Positions 47,078-55,727 of a stretch of DNA of 64,000 nucleotides are shown piece by piece. Position numbers and translations under genes: made by a program. How positions within the stretch are numbered: the first letter of the stretch is position 1; each line of letters begins with the position of its first letter. The notes under the pieces are model-generated. The model did not search any database and was not told the origin of the DNA. It saw nothing but the letters and a program-made list of their open reading frames with translations. Source of the stretch: JACDAN01 sp035707105 (GTDB taxonomy: Bacteria; Actinomycetota; Thermoleophilia; Gaiellales; Gaiellaceae); NCBI GenBank assembly GCA_035707105.1, contig DASSUI010000040.1:1-64000 (forward strand). Reading direction: 5' to 3'.

Positions 47078-47314
47078 CTCGAACTGCCTCCGCCAAAGAG
47101 TCGGGGCCGCTTTCGCGGCCCCGAGCTTCCGGTTACCAGCGGTGGATTTGGTAGAGGCGCTTACCTGCTCGGCCTTCGGCCGGCGGCGCGTAGCGCGACG
47201 TCCCCCACGCTGGCTAGGCGATTCCCGTCAGGTCACGGGGACACGCCCCTACCCGCTGGTACCTCCACTGCCCGTACTTGAAGATTTCACTACCGGACCA
47301 CCTCCTTTCCGCGG
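47078..47314 (-). promoter_or_regulatory. structured leader of the ABC-F gene (candidate attenuator)
   Basis: About 237 nt on the minus strand. Helix 1: GGTACCAGCGG (47263-47253) with CCGCTGGTAACC (47142-47131). Helix 2, stacked: GGTAGGGGCG (47253-47244) with CGCCTCTACC (47159-47150). Inside, CCCGT-GACCTG-ACGGG forms a hairpin (47239-47223) whose loop ACCTG can pair with CAGGT (47167-47163), a possible pseudoknot. Next to the gene, CGGGGCCGC-GAAA-GCGGCCCCG (47123-47102) then ACTCTTT looks like a weak terminator. The 5' arm of helix 1 lies in the upstream ORF, so translation there could switch the structure. Confidence 0.7.
47249..47290 (-). CDS. 13-codon upstream ORF in the ABC-F leader
   Basis: GTG 47290 to TAG 47249 encodes VKSSSTGSGGTSG. 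It is preceded by GGAAAGGAGGTGGTCC (47310-47295), nearly the full complement of a 16S rRNA 3' end, an unusually strong ribosome-binding site. Start codon 10 nt downstream of GGAGG. The Ser/Gly/Thr content is not like known attenuator peptides, but its position matches leader peptides of inducible ABC-F genes. Existence as a translated peptide is inference. Confidence 0.55.
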   Translation of the reverse strand: MKSSSTGSGGTSG

Positions 47315-47321
47315 TAGGCGA

Positions 47322-47350
47322 AATGTAGCGGGACCGGCGGTGGTCGTCAG
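47322..47350 (-). promoter_or_regulatory. ABC-F leader promoter
   Basis: CTGACG (47350-47345), a 17-nt spacer and TACATT (47327-47322) on the minus strand, a good sigma-70-type promoter. The -35 overlaps the stop codon of the upstream methyltransferase. Predicted start is near 47315. Confidence 0.6.
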
Positions 47351-47976
47351 CCCCTCGTGAGGGGAGGATCGGGCAACCCCGGCGGCACCTGGCGGAGGAC
47401 GACCGAGAGCTCGAGGCCGCGGTCGAGGGGGACGGTCAGCGACTCGAGCGTCGGGTCGGCCTGACGCGCCCGGGAGTACGCGCCGAGCGTCTCCTCGTGC
47501 GAGAGGACGTTGTCGGCGACGAAGAGGGCGCCAGGCTCGACCTTCGGCCGCGCGAGGTCGAAGAGCGGCTCGTACTGTTCCTTCTCGGCGTCGATGAACA
47601 CGAGGTCGAAGGCGTCGTCGATCTCCGGCAGGGTCTCGAACGCGTCGCCCGCGATCAGCTCCGCCGTGTCGTCGAGGCCCGCCTCGGCGATGTTGGCCCG
47701 CCAGGCGTCGACCTTCGCCGGATCGGACTCGAGGGAGAGCACCCGGCCGCCGAGGTGACGAACGCCCGCGGCGAGCCAGATCGTCGAGTACCCGCGCGAC
47801 CCGCCGATCTCGAGCACCTCGCAGTCCGTCTGCGGCGCGACGAGGGAGAACAGGAACCGGCCGGTCGTCCGCGCGACCTGACGCGAGCGCAGCTCGCTCG
47901 GTAGGCCCTGTTCCCGTTCGGCCGCGTCCTCGGCCTCGAGTCGCTCCAGCACGGCGCGCACCCGGTCATCGAGCAT
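47347..47976 (-). CDS. O-methyltransferase (caffeoyl-CoA O-methyltransferase-like, family 3)
   Basis: A 209-residue SAM-dependent methyltransferase. LEIGGSRGYSTIWLA (motif I), FDLVFIDAEKEQYEPLFDLA with the metal/substrate Asp, and LFVADNVLSHEE are typical of the small cation-dependent catechol O-methyltransferases widespread in actinobacteria (Rv0187-like). Substrate unknown. ATG 47976 is supported by minus-strand TAGGCT ending 6 nt upstream. Its stop overlaps the -35 of the ABC-F promoter. Confidence 0.88.
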   Translation of the reverse strand: MLDDRVRAVLERLEAEDAAEREQGLPSELRSRQVARTTGRFLFSLVAPQTDCEVLEIGGSRGYSTIWLAAGVRHLGGRVLSLESDPAKVDAWRANIAEAGLDDTAELIAGDAFETLPEIDDAFDLVFIDAEKEQYEPLFDLARPKVEPGALFVADNVLSHEETLGAYSRARQADPTLESLTVPLDRGLELSVVLRQVPPGLPDPPLTRG

Positions 47977-47982
47977 GCGCGT

Positions 47983-47988
47983 AGCCTA
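47983..47988 (-). promoter_or_regulatory. leaderless -10 TAGGCT for the O-methyltransferase gene
   Basis: The hexamer ends 6 nt before ATG 47976. Confidence 0.6.
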
Positions 47989-47997
47989 TTCGGACAC

Positions 47998-48140
47998 GTC
48001 CTGGGGTCTGACCCCACGACGCGTCCCGAAACGTCACGCTGCCGAGCGTCGGGCCGGCCCCTTGGCGCGGGCCACGGCGGCCACATGCCTCTCCCGGCCG
48101 TGTCTGAGGGTCTGACCCCGGGACGCGGCTGGAACGGTCA
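47998..48140. repeat. paired palindromic repeats R4 and R5 next to the Rieske gene
   Basis: R4 (47998-48036) contains GTCCTGGGGTCTGACCCC; R5 (48099-48140) contains GGGTCTGACCCCGGGACGCGG then CTGGAACGGTCA. The two cores are about 110 nt apart, as for R2/R3. The last bases of R5 form the stop codon of the Rieske gene (TGA on the minus strand), exactly as R3 does for ddl. No gene lies between the copies. Confidence 0.75.
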
Positions 48141-48452
48141 GGTCACATCGACCTTCACGACGCCGTCCTCCACGACGACCGGAAACGTCTCGACCGGCTG
48201 GTAGGCCGGGAGCGAGAGCGGGCGGCCGGAGCAAATGTCGAACTCCGAGCCGTGCCGCGGGCACACCACGACGCCGCGGCCCTCGTCCCACTCGCCCTCG
48301 GCGAGCGGGCCGTCGTCGTGGGAGCAGCGATCCTCGATCGCGCAGAGCGTCCCGGCGATGTTGTAGACCCCGACGGCGATCTGCCCGGCGTTGACGATCT
48401 TGACGCTGCCGGGCGGGAACTCGGCCAGCGGCGCGACCTCGATGAAGGCCAA
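48138..48452 (-). CDS. Rieske [2Fe-2S] ferredoxin
   Basis: A 104-residue soluble Rieske protein like those linked to SUF clusters and non-haem oxygenases. Cluster ligands CSH (CSHDD, near 44) and CPRHG (near 65). It may donate electrons or deliver Fe-S clusters. TTG 48452 is 4 nt after the sufU stop, which supports operon sufS-sufU-Rieske. The stop codon lies in palindromic repeat R5, so the last codons may be element-derived. Confidence 0.9.
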   Translation of the reverse strand: MAFIEVAPLAEFPPGSVKIVNAGQIAVGVYNIAGTLCAIEDRCSHDDGPLAEGEWDEGRGVVVCPRHGSEFDICSGRPLSLPAYQPVETFPVVVEDGVVKVDVT

Positions 48453-48456
48453 GCGC

Positions 48457-48885
48457 CTAGCTGACCTTGAACTGGTCGTCGAGCCCGGCCCACTCGTCGG
48501 GAAGCGGGGTGCCCTTCGCCCGGTGCAGCGCCACCTTCAGGACGCCGAGGCCGAGCAGCGCGCACTTGAGCCGGATCGGGGTCAGCGGGATCCCGATCTC
48601 GTCCAGCAGCTCGTCCTTCGAAAGCTCGCCGACCTCGGTCGCCGTCCGGCCCTGAACCATTTCCATCAGCATCGACGTCGCCGCCTGGCTGATCGCGCAC
48701 CCGCGACCGGAGAACTTGACCTCGTCGATCGTCTCGCCGTCGTCCTCGAACGCGACGTAGATCGCGACCTCGTCGCCGCAAAGCGGGTTCAGCCCCTCCG
48801 CCTGGGCGTCGGCGTCCTCGATCACCCCGTGGCCGCGGGGGTTCTTGTAGTGGTCGAGGATGACCTCTCTGTACAGGTCCTCCAT
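48457..48885 (-). CDS. sufU: SUF-type Fe-S scaffold/zinc sulfur-transfer protein
   Basis: A 142-residue SufU. It accepts persulfide from SufS and passes it to SufBCD. Zn ligands are Cys in NPLCGD, Asp there, Cys in GCAISQA and Cys in KCALLGL. The start MEDLYREVILDHYKNPRGHG is the family N-terminus. The gene is 10 nt after sufS on the minus strand. No SufE is seen, consistent with SufU being the sole sulfur shuttle. Confidence 0.94.
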   Translation of the reverse strand: MEDLYREVILDHYKNPRGHGVIEDADAQAEGLNPLCGDEVAIYVAFEDDGETIDEVKFSGRGCAISQAATSMLMEMVQGRTATEVGELSKDELLDEIGIPLTPIRLKCALLGLGVLKVALHRAKGTPLPDEWAGLDDQFKVS

Positions 48886-48895
48886 AGGACTGAGG

Positions 48896-50140
48896 CTAGC
48901 CGAAGACTTTTCGGGCGCGGAGGAGACCGTCGTGGAGCCGGTCGACGTCCTCGCGCAGCGTGTACAGGTAGAAGCTCGCCCGATTCGTCGCCGCGACGCC
49001 GAGCCGGGCCATCAACGGCTGGCAGCAGTGGTGCCCCGCGCGGATCGCGACGCCCTCCCAGTCGAGGACCTGCGCGACGTCGTGCGGGTGGATCCCGTCC
49101 ATGTTGAAGGAGACGATCCCGGCGCGCCGGTCGGGCGCCGGGCCGTACAGCTGTATGCCGGGCACGTCGCCGATCCGCTCGAGCGCGTAGGCGACGAGGT
49201 CGTGCTCGTACTCCTCGATCGCCTCCAGCCCGACCTCCTCGAGGTAGTCGACGGCGGCGCCGAAGCCGACGGCCTCGGCAATCGGCGAGGTCCCGGCCTC
49301 GAACTTGTGCGGGAGGTCGCCCCAGGTGGTCTCCTCGAACTGGACTCGGCGGATCATGTGGCCGCCGAGGTTGAACGGCTCCATCTCCTCCAGCAGCTCT
49401 CGCCGCCCCCAGACCGCCCCGACGCCGCTCGGCCCGCACATCTTGTGCGCCGAGAACGCGAGGAAGTCGCAGCCGAGCGCCTGCACGTCGATCCGGCGGT
49501 GCGGTGCGGCCTGGGCCGCGTCCACGACGGTGACGGCGCCGTGTTCGTGCGCCCACGCTGTCAGCTTCTCGACGGGGTTGACGGTGCCGAGCGCGTTCGA
49601 GACGAGGTTCGCAGCGACGATCTTGAGCTCGCCGTCCTGCGCGAGCTCGTCGAGGCCGTCCAGGTCGAGCTCGCCACTGTCCGTCAGGCGCACCATGCGG
49701 AACGACGCGCCCGTCCGCTTGGCGACGTACTGCCAGGGAACGAAGTTGGAGTGGTGCTCGAGCTCGGTCACGACGACCACGTCGCCCGGCCCCAGCTTCG
49801 CGAGGCCGTACGCGTAGGCGACCAGGTTCAGACCCTCGGTCGCGTTGCGGGTGAAGATCAGCTCGCGCGACGAGGGCGCGTTGACGAACCTCGCAATCCG
49901 GTCGCGCGCGCCCTCGAAGGCCTCGGTCGCGCGCTCGGCCAGGGCGTAGACGCCCCGGTGGACGTTGCCGTACGAGGTCTCGTAGAACGACGTCATCGCG
50001 TCGAGGACCTGTCGCGGCTTCTGGGCCGTCACCGCCGAGTCCAGGTACGCGAGCGGCTTGCCGTTGATCTCCTGCTGGAGGATCGGGAAGTCCGCGCGCA
50101 GCTTCTGCGCGTCGAGCTGCGGACGGGCCCCGACGGCCAT
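48896..50140 (-). CDS. sufS: cysteine desulfurase
   Basis: A 414-residue PLP enzyme that takes sulfur from cysteine for Fe-S assembly. Schiff-base Lys233 in AFSAHKMCGPSG; the catalytic Cys (near 372) sits in HHCCQPLM, typical of group II SufS. The N-terminus starts LRADFPILQQEINGKPLAYLDSA. ATG 50140 is supported by minus-strand TACCAT ending 6 nt upstream; the longer frame from 50350 is wrong. It is separated from sufCBD by two unrelated genes and thus has its own leaderless promoter. Confidence 0.94.
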   Translation of the reverse strand: MAVGARPQLDAQKLRADFPILQQEINGKPLAYLDSAVTAQKPRQVLDAMTSFYETSYGNVHRGVYALAERATEAFEGARDRIARFVNAPSSRELIFTRNATEGLNLVAYAYGLAKLGPGDVVVVTELEHHSNFVPWQYVAKRTGASFRMVRLTDSGELDLDGLDELAQDGELKIVAANLVSNALGTVNPVEKLTAWAHEHGAVTVVDAAQAAPHRRIDVQALGCDFLAFSAHKMCGPSGVGAVWGRRELLEEMEPFNLGGHMIRRVQFEETTWGDLPHKFEAGTSPIAEAVGFGAAVDYLEEVGLEAIEEYEHDLVAYALERIGDVPGIQLYGPAPDRRAGIVSFNMDGIHPHDVAQVLDWEGVAIRAGHHCCQPLMARLGVAATNRASFYLYTLREDVDRLHDGLLRARKVFG

Positions 50141-50146
50141 ACGGCC

Positions 50147-50152
50147 ATGGTA
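50147..50152 (-). promoter_or_regulatory. leaderless -10 TACCAT for sufS
   Basis: The hexamer ends 6 nt before ATG 50140. Confidence 0.6.
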
Positions 50153-50169
50153 GCCCTGCGGTGGGTCGC

Positions 50170-50817
50170 TCAGCCCGCGCGTTCGAAGCCGACGGTCCGC
50201 CACAGCGTCGCCTGGTGGTCGTACGCCAGGCGCAGGCCCTTGCGCTCCGCCGCCGCGATCATGCGCTCCGGTCGATGGACGAACGACCGGTACTCCATCT
50301 TCCGCATCCGAAGCGCCGCGTTGACGACGACGGCGCCGATGCGCGTCCACCAGGTCCGTCGCGGGAAGGTGAAGGCGAGCAGGCGGCCGGCCCGCGCTGC
50401 GGCGGCGTCGACCAGCCGTTCGCCGTGGGGGTAGCAGCAGACGACGCGGTGCATGACCACCACGTCCGCCTCCGGAAGCTGCTCGGCGGCGTCCGCGAAG
50501 TCGAGGACCCGCCGCTCGACCCGATCCTCGAAGCCTGACTCCCGCGCGAGCTCGGCGGCGGTCTCGTCGTAGGACGAGGAGAGCTCGACGGTCACGGCGC
50601 GCTCGGCGCCCGCCTTCAAGAACTCGAGCCCGAGCGTGCCGGTTCCGCCGCCGACGTCGAGGACCGTGACCCCGTCCGCGTCGTGGCGCGCGACGAAGCC
50701 AACGATGCGGCGGGCGTTGGCGTCGATCCCGTGCCGGCGGTACGCGCGAGCGTCACGCCTTGCGATCTTCTCGGTGAAGAAAGCGTCATATCCCTGCCGT
50801 GAGCAGCAGCCGGCCAT
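50170..50817 (-). CDS. class I SAM-dependent methyltransferase
   Basis: A 215-residue methyltransferase. SAM motif VLDVGGGTGTLGLE, acid residue in VTVELSSSYDE, post-motif MHRVVCCYPHGERL. The N-terminus SRQGYDAFFTEKIARRDARAYRRHG and the CCYP segment resemble BchM-like (Mg-protoporphyrin O-methyltransferase) homologues in non-photosynthetic actinobacteria; the true substrate is unknown. ATG 50817 has TACCCT 10 nt upstream on the minus strand. Divergent from the cytochrome gene. Confidence 0.8.
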   Translation of the reverse strand: MAGCCSRQGYDAFFTEKIARRDARAYRRHGIDANARRIVGFVARHDADGVTVLDVGGGTGTLGLEFLKAGAERAVTVELSSSYDETAAELARESGFEDRVERRVLDFADAAEQLPEADVVVMHRVVCCYPHGERLVDAAAARAGRLLAFTFPRRTWWTRIGAVVVNAALRMRKMEYRSFVHRPERMIAAAERKGLRLAYDHQATLWRTVGFERAG

Positions 50818-50840
50818 CGGCTCCGTCAGGGTATCCCCAC

Positions 50841-50846
50841 TACTCT
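50841..50846 (+). promoter_or_regulatory. leaderless -10 TACTCT for the cytochrome gene at 50853
   Basis: The hexamer ends 6 nt before GTG 50853. Confidence 0.6.
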
Positions 50847-50852
50847 TCGACG

Positions 50853-52229
50853 GTGCGCGCCCGGTTCGCCCTTTCTCTGCTCGCCTGCGCCGTGCTCCTC
50901 GCGGGCTGCGGCGGGGGCGACTCCGCGCCGAAATCGAGCCATCCCGGCGCCAAGGTCTTCGCCGACGCCGGCTGCGGCGGTTGCCACACGCTGAAGGAGG
51001 CCGGCTCGGACGGGAGCTTCGGGCCGAACCTCGACGACCTCAGCCCGTCGTTCGACCAGGTCGTGCGGAAGGTGAAGAGCGGCGGCGGCGGCATGCCGTC
51101 GTTCGACGGAAAGCTCAGCGAGCAGGAGATCCGCGACGTCGCGTCGTTCGTCTCCGGCGAGCGTGCGGGCCAGGCCGCGCAGGGCATCGCGGTGGTGAAG
51201 CCGAAGCCGTTCAAGCCGAACACGCAGCGGCTCGAGGGCTGTCTCGACGCGGAGTGCCGCCGGCAGGCGTTCGGAAACCTCGCCTACCGCGGGGGGCCGA
51301 AGCCGGCCCTCGAGCTCTTCCGCCGGAAGCTCTCCGACAGCGCGATCGAGGCCGACTGCCACCGGATCGCCCATACCATCGGCGCCGCCTCGCTCCAGCA
51401 CTACGACGGCGAGGTCGGCAAGGCGCTCGCCGAGGGCAACGCAATCTGCGCGTCCGGCTACTACCACGGCCTTCTCGAGTGGAAGCTCGCAGGCGTCCCG
51501 AAGGACGACATCGCGTCGGTCGCGCGAACCGTCTGCGAGCAGACCAGGAGCAACGCCGGCTCATTCGTCTACTACCAGTGCGTGCACGGGCTCGGGCACG
51601 GCCTGATGCTCTACACGCTCTACGACCTCCCCGGCGCGCTCCGTCTCTGCCACAAGCTGCGGACCGACTTCGAACGGGTGTCGTGCAGCGGCGGGGTCTT
51701 CATGGAGAACCAGCAGTCCTCGTACGGGATCACCTCGCCGTGGCTTAAGAAGGACGACCTGCTCTACCCCTGCGGGATCGTCTCGCGCTCGGACAAGACG
51801 TACTGCTACCTGCTCGCGACGTCGCGGATCCTGCCCGAGGTCGGGTGGGACTGGGCGAAGGCCGCGGACTGGTGCCGGCGCAGCGAGAAGGGTTTCGTCC
51901 ACCTCTGCTTCCAGTCGTACGGGCGGGATGCCTCGGGCAGCTCGATCCAGGATCCGGCGAAGATCCGAGACCTGTGTGCCAAGGCCGGCAGCGGCGAGGA
52001 AGAGTGCATCTTCGGCGCGGTTCGGGACATCCTGAACACCGACCCGTCCGACCGGCGCGCGGCCCGCCTCTGCGGGCTCGCGAAGGCCGAGCACCGAGCC
52101 CACTGCGGGTACGGGATCGGCTCGATCGTCGCCGTGACGCACACCGACGCGGCGGCGAAGCGCGCGGACTGCCGGCGTCTCGCACCGGACGGGCTCTACG
52201 CAGACTGCCTCCGCGGCGCAAACGCCTAG
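50853..52229 (+). CDS. lipoprotein cytochrome c fused to a Cys/His-rich domain of unknown function
   Basis: A 458-residue exported lipoprotein (lipobox LLAGC). Residues ~30-105 form a cytochrome c domain with one haem motif CGGCH and a distal Met in GMPSF. The remaining ~330 residues form a domain I do not recognise: CHRIAHTIGAA, CASGYYHGLLEW, YYQCVHGLGHGLMLY, LCHKL, SCSGGVFMEN and further Cys spaced about 20-30 residues apart, suggesting disulfides or metal. The HGLGHG motif recalls metal-binding. GTG 50853 is chosen by the TACTCT promoter over the in-frame codon at 50799. Possibly an electron carrier with an attached oxidoreductase or metal sensor. Confidence 0.8.
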   Translation: MRARFALSLLACAVLLAGCGGGDSAPKSSHPGAKVFADAGCGGCHTLKEAGSDGSFGPNLDDLSPSFDQVVRKVKSGGGGMPSFDGKLSEQEIRDVASFVSGERAGQAAQGIAVVKPKPFKPNTQRLEGCLDAECRRQAFGNLAYRGGPKPALELFRRKLSDSAIEADCHRIAHTIGAASLQHYDGEVGKALAEGNAICASGYYHGLLEWKLAGVPKDDIASVARTVCEQTRSNAGSFVYYQCVHGLGHGLMLYTLYDLPGALRLCHKLRTDFERVSCSGGVFMENQQSSYGITSPWLKKDDLLYPCGIVSRSDKTYCYLLATSRILPEVGWDWAKAADWCRRSEKGFVHLCFQSYGRDASGSSIQDPAKIRDLCAKAGSGEEECIFGAVRDILNTDPSDRRAARLCGLAKAEHRAHCGYGIGSIVAVTHTDAAAKRADCRRLAPDGLYADCLRGANA

Positions 52230-52416
52230 CCGACCCGCCCGCCGAGGACGAGGTTGACCTCCCGGGCGTGGAACCGGAACCTCAGGCGCGCCTGCGCTCC
52301 GGCGACGATGCGCTCCGCCTCCACGCGGACGCGTCCGGCGTAAGCGAGGTGGTCCGGCGGAAGGTACTGCGGGAAGCTGTACGTCGACTCCTCGCAGGCC
52401 TTAAGTCGCGACCGGG
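52226..52416 (-). pseudogene. 3' remnant of a DipZ-like/thioredoxin-domain gene
   Basis: On the minus strand, directly after sufD, a frame reads CEESTYSFPQYLPPDHLAY, then RVRVEAERIV, AQARLRFRFHAREVNLVL and stops. The order ESTYS...W/A-G-x-V...ARLRFxFxAREVxLVL matches the C-terminal beta domain of DipZ-type thioredoxin proteins, but there is no start codon, no thioredoxin CxxC and no upstream domains. I read it as the tail of a gene whose rest was lost when it joined the sufD end. A shared 4-nt overlap with the cytochrome stop is present. Confidence 0.5.
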
Positions 52417-53601
52417 CTACGCCTGCGGGATCCGCGCCTCGAGCGCCTCGCCGAGCGCCTCGCGCACCGGCTCGAGCTCGACGCGGTCGAGCACGTCCGT
52501 GAAGAACCCACGCACGATCAGCCGCTCCGCCTCGCCGCGGGAGAGCCCACGCGCCATGAGGTAGAAGAGCTGGTCGCGGTCGACCTGGCCGACGGTCGCG
52601 CCGTGCGTGCAGCGGACGTCGTTCGCGAGGATCTCCAGGCCGGGGATCGGAACCGCGTGCGTCGTCGGCGACAGCATCAGGTTGCGGTTCTCCTGGTAGG
52701 CGTTGGTGCGCTGGGCGTCCTTCTCGACGCGGATCATCCCGCGCCACACGGCCGTCGCCTTGTCGCGCAGCGCGCCCTTGAAGGCGAAGTCGGACGTCGT
52801 GTTCGGCGCCTGGTGGAGCTGGTAGGTGTCGTAGTCGAGATGCTGGTCGCCGTCCGCGAAATAGGCGCCGGTGACCCGCGAGGTGGCGCCCTGGCCGGCG
52901 AGGTCGTTCTGGATCCAGACCTTCCCGCGCCTCGAGCCGAAGCCACCTGCGACCCAGTCGAGCTCGGCGTCCCGCTCGACCCTCGCGTGGTGCGACGCGA
53001 AGTGCCAAGTCTCCTGGGAGAGGTTCTGGATCGAGACGTACTCGAGCTTCGCAGCCTGCTCCACGAACAGCTCCGTGACCGCATTCGTGTACCCGGACAG
53101 CCCTGGCGAGGCGGACGCATAGTCCTCGATCAGCGAGAAGCGGCTCTCGGGCTCGGCGATCACGAGCAGCCTGAAGAAGAGCGCTCCGCCCTCCGCGGAG
53201 TTGACGATCCGCACCGCGAGCGGCTGCTCGAGCTCGACGTCTTTCGGCACGACTACGAGCAGACCGTGCTCCCAGACCGCGGCGTTGTGCGCGGCGAACT
53301 TCTCCTCCGCCCCGACGAGCGTCCCGAGCCGGTCGTGCTCGGTGAACGGCGCGAACGTGACGCGCGGGTCGGGCGAGCGGACGATCGAGATCCCGCCCTC
53401 GCGAACCACGGCGAGGCCGGCCACGTCGACATCGAGCATCGTCTCCGGCAGCCCGGTCCCGGGGTCTGACCCCGGGACGTGGCCGTTGGAGACGAAAGCC
53501 TCCGGGTCGAAGCCGCGCAGGTCCGTGAACCGCCAATGCTCGTCCGTGGTGGTAGGCATCGGCAGTTCCGCGTACCGCGTCGCTGCGTCGTCCCTATTCA
53601 A
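52417..53601 (-). CDS. sufD: Fe-S cluster assembly protein SufD
   Basis: A 394-residue member of the SufBCD scaffold complex. The beta-helix core is typical: LVIAEPESRFSLIEDY, QNLSQETWHFASHHARVERD, DYDTYQLHQAPNTTSDF, RCTHGATVGQVDRDQLFYLMARG. TTG 53601 is preferred because it includes RYAELPMPTTTDEHWRFTDL, the usual SufD N-terminus, and overlaps the VOC stop by 8 nt; ATG 53559 is an alternative. An in-frame palindromic repeat (R6, 53455-53490) adds VPGSDPGTG near residue 40, close to the variable N-terminal part. Confidence 0.92.
   Translation of the reverse strand: MNRDDAATRYAELPMPTTTDEHWRFTDLRGFDPEAFVSNGHVPGSDPGTGLPETMLDVDVAGLAVVREGGISIVRSPDPRVTFAPFTEHDRLGTLVGAEEKFAAHNAAVWEHGLLVVVPKDVELEQPLAVRIVNSAEGGALFFRLLVIAEPESRFSLIEDYASASPGLSGYTNAVTELFVEQAAKLEYVSIQNLSQETWHFASHHARVERDAELDWVAGGFGSRRGKVWIQNDLAGQGATSRVTGAYFADGDQHLDYDTYQLHQAPNTTSDFAFKGALRDKATAVWRGMIRVEKDAQRTNAYQENRNLMLSPTTHAVPIPGLEILANDVRCTHGATVGQVDRDQLFYLMARGLSRGEAERLIVRGFFTDVLDRVELEPVREALGEALEARIPQA
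53455..53490. repeat. palindromic GGGGTCTGACCCC repeat inside sufD (copy R6)
   Basis: GTCCCGGGGTC-T-GACCCCGGGAC, a perfect 11-bp dyad around one T, then GTGGCCGTTGGA. It sits in the same reading frame phase as R1 in pgi and likewise encodes PGSDPGT without interrupting the gene. Confidence 0.88.
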
Positions 53602-53950
53602 AGGGTGCGTACCGCCGGTGGAGGATGAGCACGTTGCCGTCGGGGTCCTTGACGAAACCCATGTGACAGACGCCCGAGTCGCGGACGCCCATGACCTCGA
53701 CCCCGGCGAGGCGCAGCTCCTCGACCGCCGCCCCGACGTCGGGCACGCGGAGCGCGACGCCGTTCGTGTTCGGCTCGAAGGCCTCACCCTGCGCCTCGGG
53801 CTCCCAGAGCTCGAGGGTCACGTTCGAGGTCTCGAAGTCGTTCGGGCTCCAGTCGTGTGACGGCAGCCCGAGCGTCTCGCCGTAGAAACGCTTCGCCCGT
53901 TCCAGGTCGCGCGTCGGCAGCGACACGAAGTCAACCCGCTCGACCTGCAT
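53594..53950 (-). CDS. VOC (glyoxalase/bleomycin-resistance) protein 1
   Basis: A 118-residue vicinal oxygen chelate protein. It begins MQVERVDFVSLPTRDLERAKRFY and contains HMGFVKDPDGNVLILHRR near the C-terminus; His and Glu ligands of a metal site are plausible. Closely related to the next gene upstream and convergent in motif order, the result of tandem duplication. Start ATG 53950 overlaps the stop of that gene (TGATG). It is embedded between sufB and sufD; substrate unknown. Confidence 0.88.
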   Translation of the reverse strand: MQVERVDFVSLPTRDLERAKRFYGETLGLPSHDWSPNDFETSNVTLELWEPEAQGEAFEPNTNGVALRVPDVGAAVEELRLAGVEVMGVRDSGVCHMGFVKDPDGNVLILHRRYAPFE

Positions 53951-54308
53951 CACGGCGCGTAGCGTCGGTGCAGCATCAGGGCGTTCCCCTCGCTGTCCCG
54001 GAAGAACGCCATGTGGCAGACGCCCGTGTCGCGAATGTCGCCCTCGAACGCGACCCCCGCCTCCTCGAGCCTCGACCGTGCCTCCACGACGTCGGGGACG
54101 CGTAGCGCGATGTGCGAGGTGTGCGGCGCGAACTCCGCGCCGATCGCCGTCGGGTCGACGAGGTAGAGACTGACGTTGCCGGTCTCGAACTCCGGCCAGG
54201 CGTCGTCCAGGTTGGGACTGCGCATGCCGAGCGTCTCCGAGTAGAAGCGCCGGGCCCGCTCCATGTCCTGCACCGGAACGGACATGAAGTCCGTCCGTTC
54301 GACCTCGA

Positions 54309-54312
<4 letters not shown>
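53950..54312 (-). CDS. VOC (glyoxalase/bleomycin-resistance) protein 2
   Basis: A 120-residue paralogue of the protein at 53594: both begin (M/I)xVERxDF(V/M)S(V/L)P, have RFYxETLG, and end CHM(G/A)F(V/F)(K/R)D(P/S)xGNxL(I/M)LHRRYAP. TTG 54312 overlaps the sufB stop as TTGA. The pair is placed between sufB and sufD, so the proteins are probably made with the Fe-S scaffold. Function unknown; VOC proteins catalyse many metal-dependent reactions. Confidence 0.88.

Positions 54313-55727
<1,415 letters not shown>

Noticed and set aside
47078..47346. ABC-F leader as a T-box riboswitch
   Set aside because: GGTACC looks like part of a T-box, but there is no UGGNACCGCG core, no specifier loop and the downstream gene is not an aminoacyl-tRNA or amino-acid gene.
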